Under the pieces are notes generated by a model that saw only the letters and a list, made by a program, of their open reading frames with translations, did no database searches and was not told where the DNA came from. 8,278 bases of DNA from Candidatus Nomurabacteria bacterium (GTDB lineage Bacteria; Patescibacteriota; Minisyncoccia; Phycocordibacterales; UBA1006), in assembly GCA_943357975.1 (NCBI GenBank), contig CALRGS010000025.1:1-8278 (forward strand). Direction: 5' to 3'. Positions within the stretch are counted from its first letter, which is position 1; every line of letters starts with the position of its first letter. Below are positions 1-6,260 of the stretch, piece by piece. Made by a program: the position numbers and the translations under genes.

Positions 1-668
1 TCAAGTTCTTCCTCAAGGGGAATAGCTGCACCAATTTTAATTTTGATTCGTTCTGCGGTTCTATCACCAATCGCAAGGTTGTAATGTTTTTTAATATAAT
101 CAGTAATGGCTCGATCAATTTTATTTCCAGCGCATTTAACTGAGGTACATGCCTGAATAGACCCGAGCGAAATTACTGCAACATCCGTTGTTCCTCCACC
201 AATATCAACCACCATGTGACCATGAGGCTCATTAATGGGAATTCCAGCACCAATAGCCGCAACAATAGGTTCGCGTACTACGTGAGCAACCTTAGCACCA
301 GCTTTCATTGCCGCTTCTACCACCGCACGACGCTCGGTCGAGGTTACTCCTGCTGGTACAGAAATCATCACTTCTGGTTTTACCCATCCCATTCCTCCAA
401 GAGCCTTCTTCATAAAATATCGAAGCATGGCTTCGGTTACGCGGTAATCGGCAATAACACCATCCCGCATAGGACGATAGGCAATAATAGAATCAGGAGT
501 TTTCCCAAGCATGGCTCGAGCGTCTGACCCAATGGCCAAAATCTGATTATCGTGCTCAGAAATAGCTACTACCGAAGGTTCATTGATCACAATCCCCTTT
601 CCTGGCAAATATACCAGCACATTAGCGGTTCCTAAATCGATACCCAATTTCTTCGAGAAGAGTCCCAT
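1..668 (-). CDS. mreB: Rod shape-determining protein MreB, N-terminal part (gene runs off the left edge)
   Basis: MreB is the bacterial actin homologue; it forms membrane-associated ATP-dependent filaments that direct lateral cell-wall synthesis. The 222 visible codons begin MGLFSKKLGIDLGTAN, with the phosphate-1 loop (residues 9-19, GIDLGTANVLV), the family stretch INEPSVVA (28-35), RPMRDGVIAD (65-74), SVPAGVTSTERRA (103-115) and the phosphate-2 loop DIGGGTTDVAV (155-165). The reading ends in PLEEEL, well inside a normal protein of about 340 residues, so roughly the last third lies outside the window. I chose the ATG at 668. An in-frame GTG four codons upstream overlaps the likely -10 box at 679-684 and is less plausible. 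No Shine-Dalgarno is present. The downstream neighbour, often mreC, cannot be seen. Identification is certain; the start is likely. Confidence 0.97.
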   Translation of the reverse strand, partial: MGLFSKKLGIDLGTANVLVYLPGKGIVINEPSVVAISEHDNQILAIGSDARAMLGKTPDSIIAYRPMRDGVIADYRVTEAMLRYFMKKALGGMGWVKPEVMISVPAGVTSTERRAVVEAAMKAGAKVAHVVREPIVAAIGAGIPINEPHGHMVVDIGGGTTDVAVISLGSIQACTSVKCAGNKIDRAITDYIKKHYNLAIGDRTAERIKIKIGAAIPLEEEL

Positions 669-678
669 AGATACGGGC

Positions 679-687
679 ACTATAGCA
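679..687 (-). promoter_or_regulatory. Extended -10 promoter of mreB
   Basis: On the minus strand the sequence reads TGCTATAGT, an extended -10 element (TGN plus TATAGT, 5 of 6 to consensus). The hexamer ends 10 bases before the mreB ATG, so transcription would start 3-4 bases upstream of the start codon. No good -35 lies 16-18 bases further upstream (best is ATTTCA or TTTCAT), which extended -10 promoters tolerate. This is pattern matching only. Confidence 0.5.
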
Positions 688-720
688 TAATCGACTAAAA
701 ATGAAATAATCGTCTGATAT

Positions 721-749
721 TTGACAGCTCAAACCCCGCATGATAAATT
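721..749 (+). promoter_or_regulatory. Promoter of the 783-1178 gene
   Basis: A perfect -35 (TTGACA, 721-726), a 17-base spacer and TAAATT (744-749) preceded by TG at 741-742 give an extended -10 arrangement. The predicted leader is about 27 bases and contains no Shine-Dalgarno. An alternative -10 (TAAAAC, 769-774) lies 8 bases before the ATG, the spacing seen at other genes here, but it lacks a well-placed -35. Confidence 0.5.
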
Positions 750-782
750 CACAATAAATCTCTTCACCTAAAACAACAAATT

Positions 783-1178
783 ATGAGGAAAATTATCCTA
801 TCGATCAGTATTTTATTTACTGTATTCATCAGCGGTATAAGCCAGACACCACAACCTTATATCTACAAAGAATCTGGTGAAATACGCCTTACTGCAACAC
901 TTGTATCTCCTTATAGTGATTCGAGTAATATTACTCTTTTAGATAGAAGAGTAATTCTCGACACTGCATCAACCACTCACTTTTTGTTTAATGTAAGAGG
1001 AGTAATTCAAACAATCAACCAGAATAAAAACGTTTGGGATGCTGACCAAGAAACATCCACACCGGTGATTGTGTACACTGCTTTTAAAGTAACGAAAGTA
1101 ACGATTTCTGATGGACTTACTCAGCCTAGTCAAACAGGTACCGGACAGGACCATACTGTGATGGTGAGGATTGAGTAG
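783..1178 (+). CDS. Small exported protein of unknown function
   Basis: I do not recognise this 131-residue protein. Residues 1-20 look like a Sec signal peptide: a charged start (MRKI), a hydrophobic core (about 4-17) and a plausible cleavage site after GIS (18-20). There is no cysteine, so it is not a lipoprotein. The mature part, about 110 residues, is rich in Ser, Thr, Val and Ile in alternating patterns (for example VIVYTAFKVTKVTIS at 95-109). That suggests a small beta-sandwich, and it ends in a short strand (HTVMVRIE). The gene stands alone: it diverges from mreB and is closed by the terminator at 1195-1230. It starts at an ATG without a Shine-Dalgarno. Signal peptide, promoter and terminator support a real gene; the function is unknown. 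Confidence 0.75.
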   Translation: MRKIILSISILFTVFISGISQTPQPYIYKESGEIRLTATLVSPYSDSSNITLLDRRVILDTASTTHFLFNVRGVIQTINQNKNVWDADQETSTPVIVYTAFKVTKVTISDGLTQPSQTGTGQDHTVMVRIE

Positions 1179-1194
1179 TTTATCTTTTAAACAC

Positions 1195-1230
1195 AAAAAA
1201 GTGTTTCCTCTGCATAGGAAGCACTTTTTT
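1195..1230. terminator. Bidirectional rho-independent terminator between converging genes
   Basis: A 15-base arm (1195-1209) pairs with 1216-1230 around a 6-base loop, with one G-U wobble. The arm begins with six A residues and the partner ends in a run of seven T residues (1225-1231), so each strand has a U-tract after a stem based on AGTG..TTCCT. It lies 16 bases after the exported-protein gene and 21 bases beyond the stop of the YkuD gene, and so would end both transcripts. Confidence 0.88.
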
Positions 1231-1251
1231 TATTTATATTAAAAGATAAAA

Positions 1252-1713
1252 TTATTCAGCAGAAATCACCATCGAAGTTCCAACATCTACAAGGTCGTAA
1301 AGCTCAATAATATCTTCATTTCCCATATTGATACACCCACGACTCTTTGGAGTACCAAGGGTATGTTCTTCACTTGTGCCATGAATATAAACAAAGCGCT
1401 CTTTAGTATTATTATTTTCAGGATCCACGCCATCTAACCATAAGATTCTTGATGTTATTAATCCAACATTGATAGCTGTTTGATTCCAGGTTCCAATAGG
1501 AACTCTTGCTTGAAAAATAGTGTAGATAGGCTGATTGCCTCCAATCTTTTCTGCGATCACAAAATTTCCTAACGGTGTCTTACCGCTATCATTTTCAAAA
1601 CCGATACCAATTCGAGAAGACGAAATAGTGTAGGTCTTAATGACTTGACCATTTTCGGATAAGGTCATGGTCTGTTTTGGAATTGATACGTGAAGTGATT
1701 TCATAATTTCCAT
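1252..1713 (-). CDS. L,D-transpeptidase (YkuD domain), no signal peptide
   Basis: YkuD-fold enzymes use a catalytic cysteine to cross-link or modify peptidoglycan peptides (3-3 links). Nearly the whole 153-residue protein is the catalytic domain. It starts with the typical beta strands (LHVSIPKQTMTLSENG, residues 7-22), then the KTPLGNF segment (45-51), the histidine motif IHGT (110-113) and the active-site motif SRGCINM (124-130) with Cys127; Arg replaces the common His before Gly-Cys. There is no signal peptide, membrane segment or peptidoglycan-binding domain. A cytoplasmic location or a non-Sec route is therefore implied, which is odd for a wall-acting enzyme. ATG codons at 1713 and 1704 are both possible; I use 1713 because a -10-like TATCAT sits 11 bases upstream. 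The gene shares a terminator with 783-1178 and diverges from the hydrolase operon. Confidence 0.92.
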   Translation of the reverse strand: MEIMKSLHVSIPKQTMTLSENGQVIKTYTISSSRIGIGFENDSGKTPLGNFVIAEKIGGNQPIYTIFQARVPIGTWNQTAINVGLITSRILWLDGVDPENNNTKERFVYIHGTSEEHTLGTPKSRGCINMGNEDIIELYDLVDVGTSMVISAE

Positions 1714-1723
1714 AATACATTTT

Positions 1724-1730
1724 TATGATA
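1724..1730. promoter_or_regulatory. Overlapping divergent -10 boxes for the YkuD and hydrolase genes
   Basis: In a 27-base gap between two divergent start codons the same bases read TATGAT on the plus strand (1724-1729) and TATCAT on the minus strand (1730-1725), each a 5-of-6 match to TATAAT. Each lies 11 bases before its start codon (GTG 1741, ATG 1713). A plus-strand -35-like TTCATA (1700-1705, 18-base spacer) falls inside the YkuD start region; no convincing minus-strand -35 was found. Two polymerases could not occupy the site together. Confidence 0.45.
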
Positions 1731-1740
1731 AGATGTCGAT

Positions 1741-2475
1741 GTGAATATTCTCCTTGGGAAAACAATCTTACATTACGAACAGATGGGACAAGGGTCGGAA
1801 CAGATACTCATTCTGCATGGCTGGGGGCGTTCTTTGAATGAGTGGCTTCCGGTTGCAAAAAAGTTATCATCCAAATATACCGTAACCCTTTTAGATCTTC
1901 CTGGCTTTGGATCCTCAGAAGATCCCACTACTCCTTGGGATACCTATGATTATGCCAACCTTGTTCTGGGTTTTATGAAAAAACTAGAAATAAAATCCTC
2001 AATTATTGTGGGACATTCTTTTGGTGGACGTATTGCGACTATTCTTGCGGCAAATAATTCTGAACGAGTTCCTTCTATCGTCCTCATAGATGCAGGAGGT
2101 ATCCACATACAATCTTTCATAACTAAATTCAAAATATTTTTCTATAAAATTTTTGTAAAGCCGGTAAGGTCCATTATTCCTAAAAAACTTCAGAAATTAT
2201 TAGGGAGTGGTGACTATCGGGCACTTTCTGGAACTATGCGTACTAGTTTTATCAAAATAGTAAATCAAGACTTACGATATTTATTTCCGAAGGTTACAGT
2301 GCCTCTGAGTATTATTTGGGGCAGTAATGATCAAACACTCCCTGTAGAATATGTAAAGATTTATAAAAAACTTATCCCTCATGCCCAAGTAAAAATAATA
2401 TGGAGTGCTGACCATAGTCCTCATTTGTCAAAACCCGCCGACACCATAGACGCTTTGGAGGAAATATTATTATGA
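1741..2475 (+). CDS. Alpha/beta hydrolase
   Basis: This is a 244-residue alpha/beta-hydrolase-fold enzyme of the MhpC/YbfF-like type; the substrate is unknown. Visible elements are the oxyanion-hole motif HGWGR (26-30), the DLPGFGSS loop (52-59), the nucleophile elbow GHSFGG (91-96, Ser93), the acid in GSNDQTLP (Asp197) and the histidine in ADHSPHLSKP (His225, aligned with the usual GHSPH..E motif). A basic cap region (128-155) is rich in Lys and Phe. There is no signal peptide. The start is GTG at 1741, since an in-frame stop lies at 1729-1731; a -10-like TATGAT at 1724-1729 suggests a leaderless mRNA. The stop overlaps the start of the MurF-like gene (ATGA), so the two are probably translated together and the hydrolase may act on a wall precursor, but that is inference. 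Confidence 0.93.
   Translation: MNILLGKTILHYEQMGQGSEQILILHGWGRSLNEWLPVAKKLSSKYTVTLLDLPGFGSSEDPTTPWDTYDYANLVLGFMKKLEIKSSIIVGHSFGGRIATILAANNSERVPSIVLIDAGGIHIQSFITKFKIFFYKIFVKPVRSIIPKKLQKLLGSGDYRALSGTMRTSFIKIVNQDLRYLFPKVTVPLSIIWGSNDQTLPVEYVKIYKKLIPHAQVKIIWSADHSPHLSKPADTIDALEEILL
2457..2461 (+). promoter_or_regulatory. Shine-Dalgarno for the MurF-like gene
   Basis: GGAGG lies inside the end of the hydrolase gene, 10 bases before the ATG at 2472. It is the one clear Shine-Dalgarno I found in front of a start here. It belongs to the only operon-internal gene, which fixes that start. Confidence 0.75.
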
Positions 2476-3860
2476 AAAAAATAATCCAAATTATTTTCCC
2501 ATATAGATTTTATTTACACATCTTCCAGTTGGAACGATATGATATTTCAAGAGTATTGCCTTGGATTTTTTCTCATTTCTGGCAACGTACAAATCAAAAT
2601 AAAAAACCTTTAGTAATCACTACCAAGATTAGACAAATCCAGTGGATATCATTGGTATGGTTTATAGTTTTAGCCAGTATTCATTATGCTATAGGAATCA
2701 TTTTAATTCTTCAGCCCTATTTTCTTATAATACTATCCATCTGGAGTTTAAAACCATACGAACTATGGAATCGAGCACGAACCATTAGAATTACTCGGGA
2801 TAAAATTCTCTCCCTGCAACATACTAAAACTATTGGCATCGCAGGATCATATGGAAAAACATCTGTAAAAGATATTCTGTACCATCTCCTCAGAGAGGAT
2901 TTTAGGGTTTTAAAAACACCCCTCAGCTACAATACTATTTTTGGTATCGCTCAAGTGGTTGATCTCGAGCTTGATGATTCATATGATTACTTTCTTTGTG
3001 AACTTGGCGAATTTCAAAATGGCGATATTATCGAAATGTGCGAAATGGTAAATCCTTCATTTGGAATTATGACAGGAATTAATAATCAACACCTCGAACG
3101 TTTCGTAGTTATTGAAAATACCATCAGCACTATTTTTGAACTCTTTGATTACTTGAATAATAAAAATGTAAAAACTGTTGCAAATTTTACAAACACCTAT
3201 ATCACGGACGAGGTGGCGAGACGAACTATATCAAATAAGATTATTTCTTATAGTGACAAGGGGGGTAAAACTTGGGCAAGTAATATAAAATTTTCAGACC
3301 TTGGAACATCTTTTACATTACGTACACCAGATGGTGTAACAGAAATTCAAACTCCATTATTAGGAAGTGCTCATGTAAACAATATTTTAGGAGCTATTAC
3401 TCTAGCACTTGAGTTAGGGGTTGCTCTAGAGACAATAACTACCCGAGTAAAAACACTCCCTCATGTTCCCCACCGCTTTGCACAAACACACCTTTCAAAC
3501 GGATACCTCTTGATTGATAACTCGTATAGTAGCAATACTGACAGTTTCCGAGAAGCGATAACCATCCTTGGAGGGCTTGATAGAAAAAATAAAATTTTAG
3601 TTACTCCTGGAATGGTAGAGCTTGGCTCAATCAGTAATGAAATCCATAAAAAACTTGGCCAGCAAGCAGGTGAAGTTTGTACTAAAGTTATCCTTGTAGG
3701 AGTCAGCGAACGAACAAAATCACTCGAGCAAGGGATTGGTCCTGACAACTGTATCTATATGAGCGAGATTAAAGATCTCTGGCAAACGATTTCTGAACTA
3801 GGATACGAAGCTGGTGATACTGTCATTCTTCTTGAAAACGATCTACCGGATAATTATTAG
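2472..3860 (+). CDS. Membrane-anchored MurF-like Mur ligase
   Basis: MurF joins D-Ala-D-Ala to UDP-MurNAc-tripeptide with ATP. In this 462-residue protein the Mur ligase core begins at about residue 118: P-loop GIAGSYGKTS (122-131), the MurF-type segment TPLSYNTIFG (149-158, compare TP.N.N..G), GINNQHLERF (202-211), PLLGSAHVNNILGAI (295-309), PHRF (333-336), IDNSYSSNTDSF (348-359, compare the MurF IDDSYNANPDS) and TPGMVELG (378-385). Before it are about 115 extra residues with two hydrophobic stretches (about 56-74 and 75-92) followed by Lys/Arg-rich sequence. This N-terminal membrane anchor takes the place of the usual MurF substrate-binding domain, so the exact substrate is not certain. It is the second gene of the operon with the hydrolase and has its own GGAGG. 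Its stop overlaps the converging ddl stop by 4 bases. Mur ligase family is certain; MurF activity is likely. Confidence 0.9.
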   Translation: MKKIIQIIFPYRFYLHIFQLERYDISRVLPWIFSHFWQRTNQNKKPLVITTKIRQIQWISLVWFIVLASIHYAIGIILILQPYFLIILSIWSLKPYELWNRARTIRITRDKILSLQHTKTIGIAGSYGKTSVKDILYHLLREDFRVLKTPLSYNTIFGIAQVVDLELDDSYDYFLCELGEFQNGDIIEMCEMVNPSFGIMTGINNQHLERFVVIENTISTIFELFDYLNNKNVKTVANFTNTYITDEVARRTISNKIISYSDKGGKTWASNIKFSDLGTSFTLRTPDGVTEIQTPLLGSAHVNNILGAITLALELGVALETITTRVKTLPHVPHRFAQTHLSNGYLLIDNSYSSNTDSFREAITILGGLDRKNKILVTPGMVELGSISNEIHKKLGQQAGEVCTKVILVGVSERTKSLEQGIGPDNCIYMSEIKDLWQTISELGYEAGDTVILLENDLPDNY

Positions 3861-5020
3861 AGGTTTTTAAAAACACTTGAAGTGAAAACTCGTGCATGAC
3901 GGGTTTTTTCTTCCTGTTGAATAAAGGCTAATTCAATAAGTTCATTAATTAACCTAGCAAACGGTTTTCCTTGTGCCTCCCAGAGATAATACGCGAGGCT
4001 TCCTGGGATTGTATTCACCTCTACCAGGATTAATTTATTTTCTTGCTTATTTACCAAAAAATCAATTCGTGCAACCCCTCCGCAATTCAAAACTATGAAT
4101 GCGTCTCGTGCGTAAGTCTCAATAGCCGTTTTTAACTCTGGCGAAATTTGTGCAGGAATACGACGACTCGTTGAGGCCATTCCTTTCGATCCGCTTGGAG
4201 TAGTGATCTTTTTCGATTGAGCCCCCTTTAAATACTTATTTTCGAAATCAAGAAAATCTCCGTCAGAATAAACTTCTTCAAGCTCTGATACTACAACCTC
4301 CTTATTCCATAGACCGAGGCATGAAATATTTATTTCTGAATCATATTTAAATTCTTTTTCGACAAGAACTTTTCCATCAAATGAGAATGCGAGCTCGAGC
4401 GCATTTTGTAATTCATTTTGATCCTTTGACCGGGAAACTCCAATACTCGAACCTCCATTAGAGGGTTTTACAAACACCGGATAACCAAGTTTAGATTCTA
4501 TTGCTGAAATAACATTACTAGAATTATTTAAAAAGTCGCTTTCCATAACCACTACTTGGTCTGCAAGTGGAATATTTACTTCACGTAAAACCTTTTTCAT
4601 TGAAACCTTGTCCATGCAGAGCGAAGAACTAAGCACCCCAGATCCTGTATAAGGTAATCCTAACGATTCACAATACCCCTGAAAACCACCTCCCTCACCC
4701 ATACCTCCATGAAATGCACAAAATGCACCCTCTATTTTTATTTCCTCCGTACCCAAGACCTTTTTAGTAGTCAGAAAAACTCCGTCTTGTTTTTTCGTTA
4801 TCTGTACCAACTTACTTTTTGCAAGCAAAAGGTCAGTATCTTTATAATTTTTAGTATCTACTAATTCTTTCCCAGTATAAAAGAATCCTTCACGGGTTAC
4901 ATAGACCGGCACAGGATTATATTTTGAGGTATCAAAAGCGTGGAATGCCTGAACTCCAGTAAGGATAGAGATATCGTGCTCTGGCGACTGACCACCAAAA
5001 AATACTGCAACGTTTTTCAT
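3857..5020 (-). CDS. ddl: D-alanine--D-alanine ligase
   Basis: Ddl makes the D-Ala-D-Ala dipeptide with ATP in the cytoplasm, the substrate of MurF. The 387-residue ATP-grasp protein has the N-terminal motif FFGGQSPEHDIS (7-18, Glu14), the HGGMGEGGGFQG loop (104-115; the usual GEDG is GEGG here), YTGSG..SSSLCMDK (124-138), the ATP-binding segment VFVKPSNGGSSIGV (182-195), LVEKEF (219-224), NKYLKG (261-266, the Tyr typical of D-Ala rather than D-lactate enzymes), ARIDFLV (317-323) and the metal site EVNTIPG (334-340). I chose ATG 5020: it directly begins the conserved MKNVAVFFGG, and the promoter at 5029-5057 would cut off an upstream in-frame GTG at 5038. No Shine-Dalgarno is seen. The gene converges on the MurF-like gene with a 4-base overlap and no terminator between them. 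Confidence 0.97.
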   Translation of the reverse strand: MKNVAVFFGGQSPEHDISILTGVQAFHAFDTSKYNPVPVYVTREGFFYTGKELVDTKNYKDTDLLLAKSKLVQITKKQDGVFLTTKKVLGTEEIKIEGAFCAFHGGMGEGGGFQGYCESLGLPYTGSGVLSSSLCMDKVSMKKVLREVNIPLADQVVVMESDFLNNSSNVISAIESKLGYPVFVKPSNGGSSIGVSRSKDQNELQNALELAFSFDGKVLVEKEFKYDSEINISCLGLWNKEVVVSELEEVYSDGDFLDFENKYLKGAQSKKITTPSGSKGMASTSRRIPAQISPELKTAIETYARDAFIVLNCGGVARIDFLVNKQENKLILVEVNTIPGSLAYYLWEAQGKPFARLINELIELAFIQQEEKTRHARVFTSSVFKNL

Positions 5021-5028
5021 ATTTTTGA

Positions 5029-5057
5029 ATTGTAGCACCTTTTGACATAGCCTTCAA
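5029..5057 (-). promoter_or_regulatory. ddl promoter, predicted leaderless
   Basis: The minus strand reads TTGAAG (5057-5052), a 17-base spacer and TACAAT (5034-5029), matching consensus at 4 and 5 positions. The -10 ends 8 bases before the ATG at 5020, so transcription should begin 0-2 bases before the start codon. The -35 and spacer overlap the promoter of the divergent gene. Confidence 0.65.
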
Positions 5058-5070
5058 ATTATGATTATAT
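5042..5070 (+). promoter_or_regulatory. Promoter of the serine hydrolase gene
   Basis: A perfect -35 TTGACA (5042-5047) is followed after 17 bases by TTATAT (5065-5070), preceded by TG at 5062-5063 (extended -10). The hexamer itself is weak. The predicted leader is about 33 bases and has no Shine-Dalgarno. The -35 lies in the spacer of the ddl promoter. Confidence 0.5.
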
Positions 5071-5109
5071 GAATCAAAATATTAACTCATAAAACCCCAG
5101 TTCTTTACT

Positions 5110-6192
5110 ATGACAACAGCAACGACATCTCGTTTACAGAGCTCCATCGATTCTGGTGTAGCATCTGGCCTTTTTGCAGGTGGAGGTATTGGCTTCTCTA
5201 TAAACAAAGCCACCACCTGTGCCTACTCTGATAGTTGTATCCCGAATTCGTCCACTCTTTTTTCAAAGGACACGTTATTTGACATTGCCTCAATTACTAA
5301 GGTGATCGTAGCAGTCGCCATATTAAAACACATTGAAAAAGGAGACCTGTCTTTGGATACACCACTCGCACGATTTGTTGGAGGCACTGGTAAAGATTGG
5401 GATAAAATTACCATCTACCACCTTCTCACAAATTCATTCAAGCTTGATTTCAATGAAAAGCTTTATGTACACACCCCTGCTGAAATAGAAATGATCATTA
5501 CCTCAAGCAACCTAGTTGCTCATGATGATAATTTCTACTACCACAATCACAACAGCATTTTGTTAGGATGGGTGCTTGAAAATTTAGTTGGCGACACGCT
5601 TATCACTATCATCCGTAAGGAAATTTTCAAGCCAGCGGAGATGCATCAGGCGTTTTTCTACCCTGAACTCCCTCAGGCATGTTTGCACGATGTAGTTCCA
5701 TCATTCAATGAGAAGATTTCCGACAAGTCATTTATTGGAAGACCTCATGATGAACTCGCTTACCAATATTCAAAATATGGACAAGCAGTAGGATGTTCAG
5801 GTATTTTCTTAACAGTAGAAGATATGCTGAAATTTGGAAATTATGTGCTTTATGGAGCATTTAAAAATTCAGAAACCATGCTGGCAAAAATGGCAGTTAA
5901 CTACCTTGCACATTGCGGAAGAACTTCTGGTTTATCATTCGATAAACCAACAGATGATTACCGTTGCCCGTGTTTTGCTCGCGAAACATTAGCAATGACT
6001 GGTTTTACCGGATGTTCTTTGTGGATTAATATCAAGAGCCAAAAAGTCCTCACCGTCCTTTCGAATGGGACTTACCCCAAAACAAATCTTGAGCGTGTGA
6101 TGTCCAAAGACAAAGGATTAGTGAGCCCATTATTTGGATATCGCAGAGAATTAGTGAAACACCTCTTTCCTTGCAAACATTGCGATGAGTAA
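5110..6192 (+). CDS. Beta-lactamase-fold serine hydrolase (class C / PBP4*-like), no signal peptide
   Basis: This 360-residue protein belongs to the beta-lactamase family (Pfam PF00144 type) of serine beta-lactamases, esterases and D,D-peptidases. Motif 1 is SITK (61-64, in FDIASITKVI) with the nucleophile Ser61; motif 2 is YHN (144-146, in YYHNHNSILLG, where YSN is usual). The third motif lies in AMTGFTGCSLWI (295-306), where Met296 stands in place of the usual His or Lys before Thr-Gly. The N-terminus (MTTATTSRLQ) is not a signal peptide and no membrane segment is evident, so a cytoplasmic enzyme is implied. It has ten cysteines, including CPC (286-288) and a C-terminal CKHC (355-358), unusual for the family and possibly metal-binding. 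It lies between ddl and mpl, has its own promoter and is followed by a strong terminator. Possible roles are trimming cytoplasmic muropeptides or an unrelated esterase; the sequence does not decide. Confidence 0.88.
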   Translation: MTTATTSRLQSSIDSGVASGLFAGGGIGFSINKATTCAYSDSCIPNSSTLFSKDTLFDIASITKVIVAVAILKHIEKGDLSLDTPLARFVGGTGKDWDKITIYHLLTNSFKLDFNEKLYVHTPAEIEMIITSSNLVAHDDNFYYHNHNSILLGWVLENLVGDTLITIIRKEIFKPAEMHQAFFYPELPQACLHDVVPSFNEKISDKSFIGRPHDELAYQYSKYGQAVGCSGIFLTVEDMLKFGNYVLYGAFKNSETMLAKMAVNYLAHCGRTSGLSFDKPTDDYRCPCFARETLAMTGFTGCSLWINIKSQKVLTVLSNGTYPKTNLERVMSKDKGLVSPLFGYRRELVKHLFPCKHCDE

Positions 6193-6211
6193 GTACTCGA
6201 ATTCTTTTCTT

Positions 6212-6244
6212 AAGCCCCAGCTGTTCACAGCCGGGGCTTTTTTT
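6212..6244 (+). terminator. Rho-independent terminator of the serine hydrolase gene
   Basis: Arms 6212-6223 and 6228-6239 pair over 12 positions with one A-C mismatch, around a TTCA loop. The core is AAGCCCC/GGGGCTT and the T-run is at 6238-6244. It starts 20 bases after the stop codon. The loop and right arm also appear to carry the -35 of the next gene. Confidence 0.92.
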
Positions 6245-6252
6245 GTTACACT
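6224..6252 (+). promoter_or_regulatory. mpl promoter nested in the upstream terminator, predicted leaderless
   Basis: TTCACA (6224-6229, 5 of 6 to the -35 consensus), a 17-base spacer and TACACT (6247-6252, 4 of 6 to the -10). The -10 ends 8 bases before the mpl ATG, exactly as at ddl. The -35 is formed by the loop and first right-arm bases of the terminator hairpin. Confidence 0.55.
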
Positions 6253-6260
6253 TTTTGTCC

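Noticed and set aside
216..527. Plus-strand open frame of 103 codons
   Set aside because: It lies entirely inside mreB on the other strand, and the translation (rich in Asn, His, Ser, Tyr) looks like an antisense shadow.
2460..2480. TGA read as glycine, as in Gracilibacteria or SR1
   Set aside because: The hydrolase ends with TGA exactly in an ATGA overlap with a conserved gene, which fits TGA as a stop.
3461..3748. Minus-strand open frame of 95 codons
   Set aside because: It is antisense to the conserved C-terminal domain of the MurF-like ligase and has no family features.
5021..5038. GTG start for ddl, six codons upstream
   Set aside because: It would place the -10 box TACAAT inside the coding sequence; the family's N-terminus begins at the ATG at 5020.
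6243..6260. TTG start for mpl, six codons upstream
   Set aside because: It lies in the terminator U-tract, before the predicted -10 box, with no Shine-Dalgarno.
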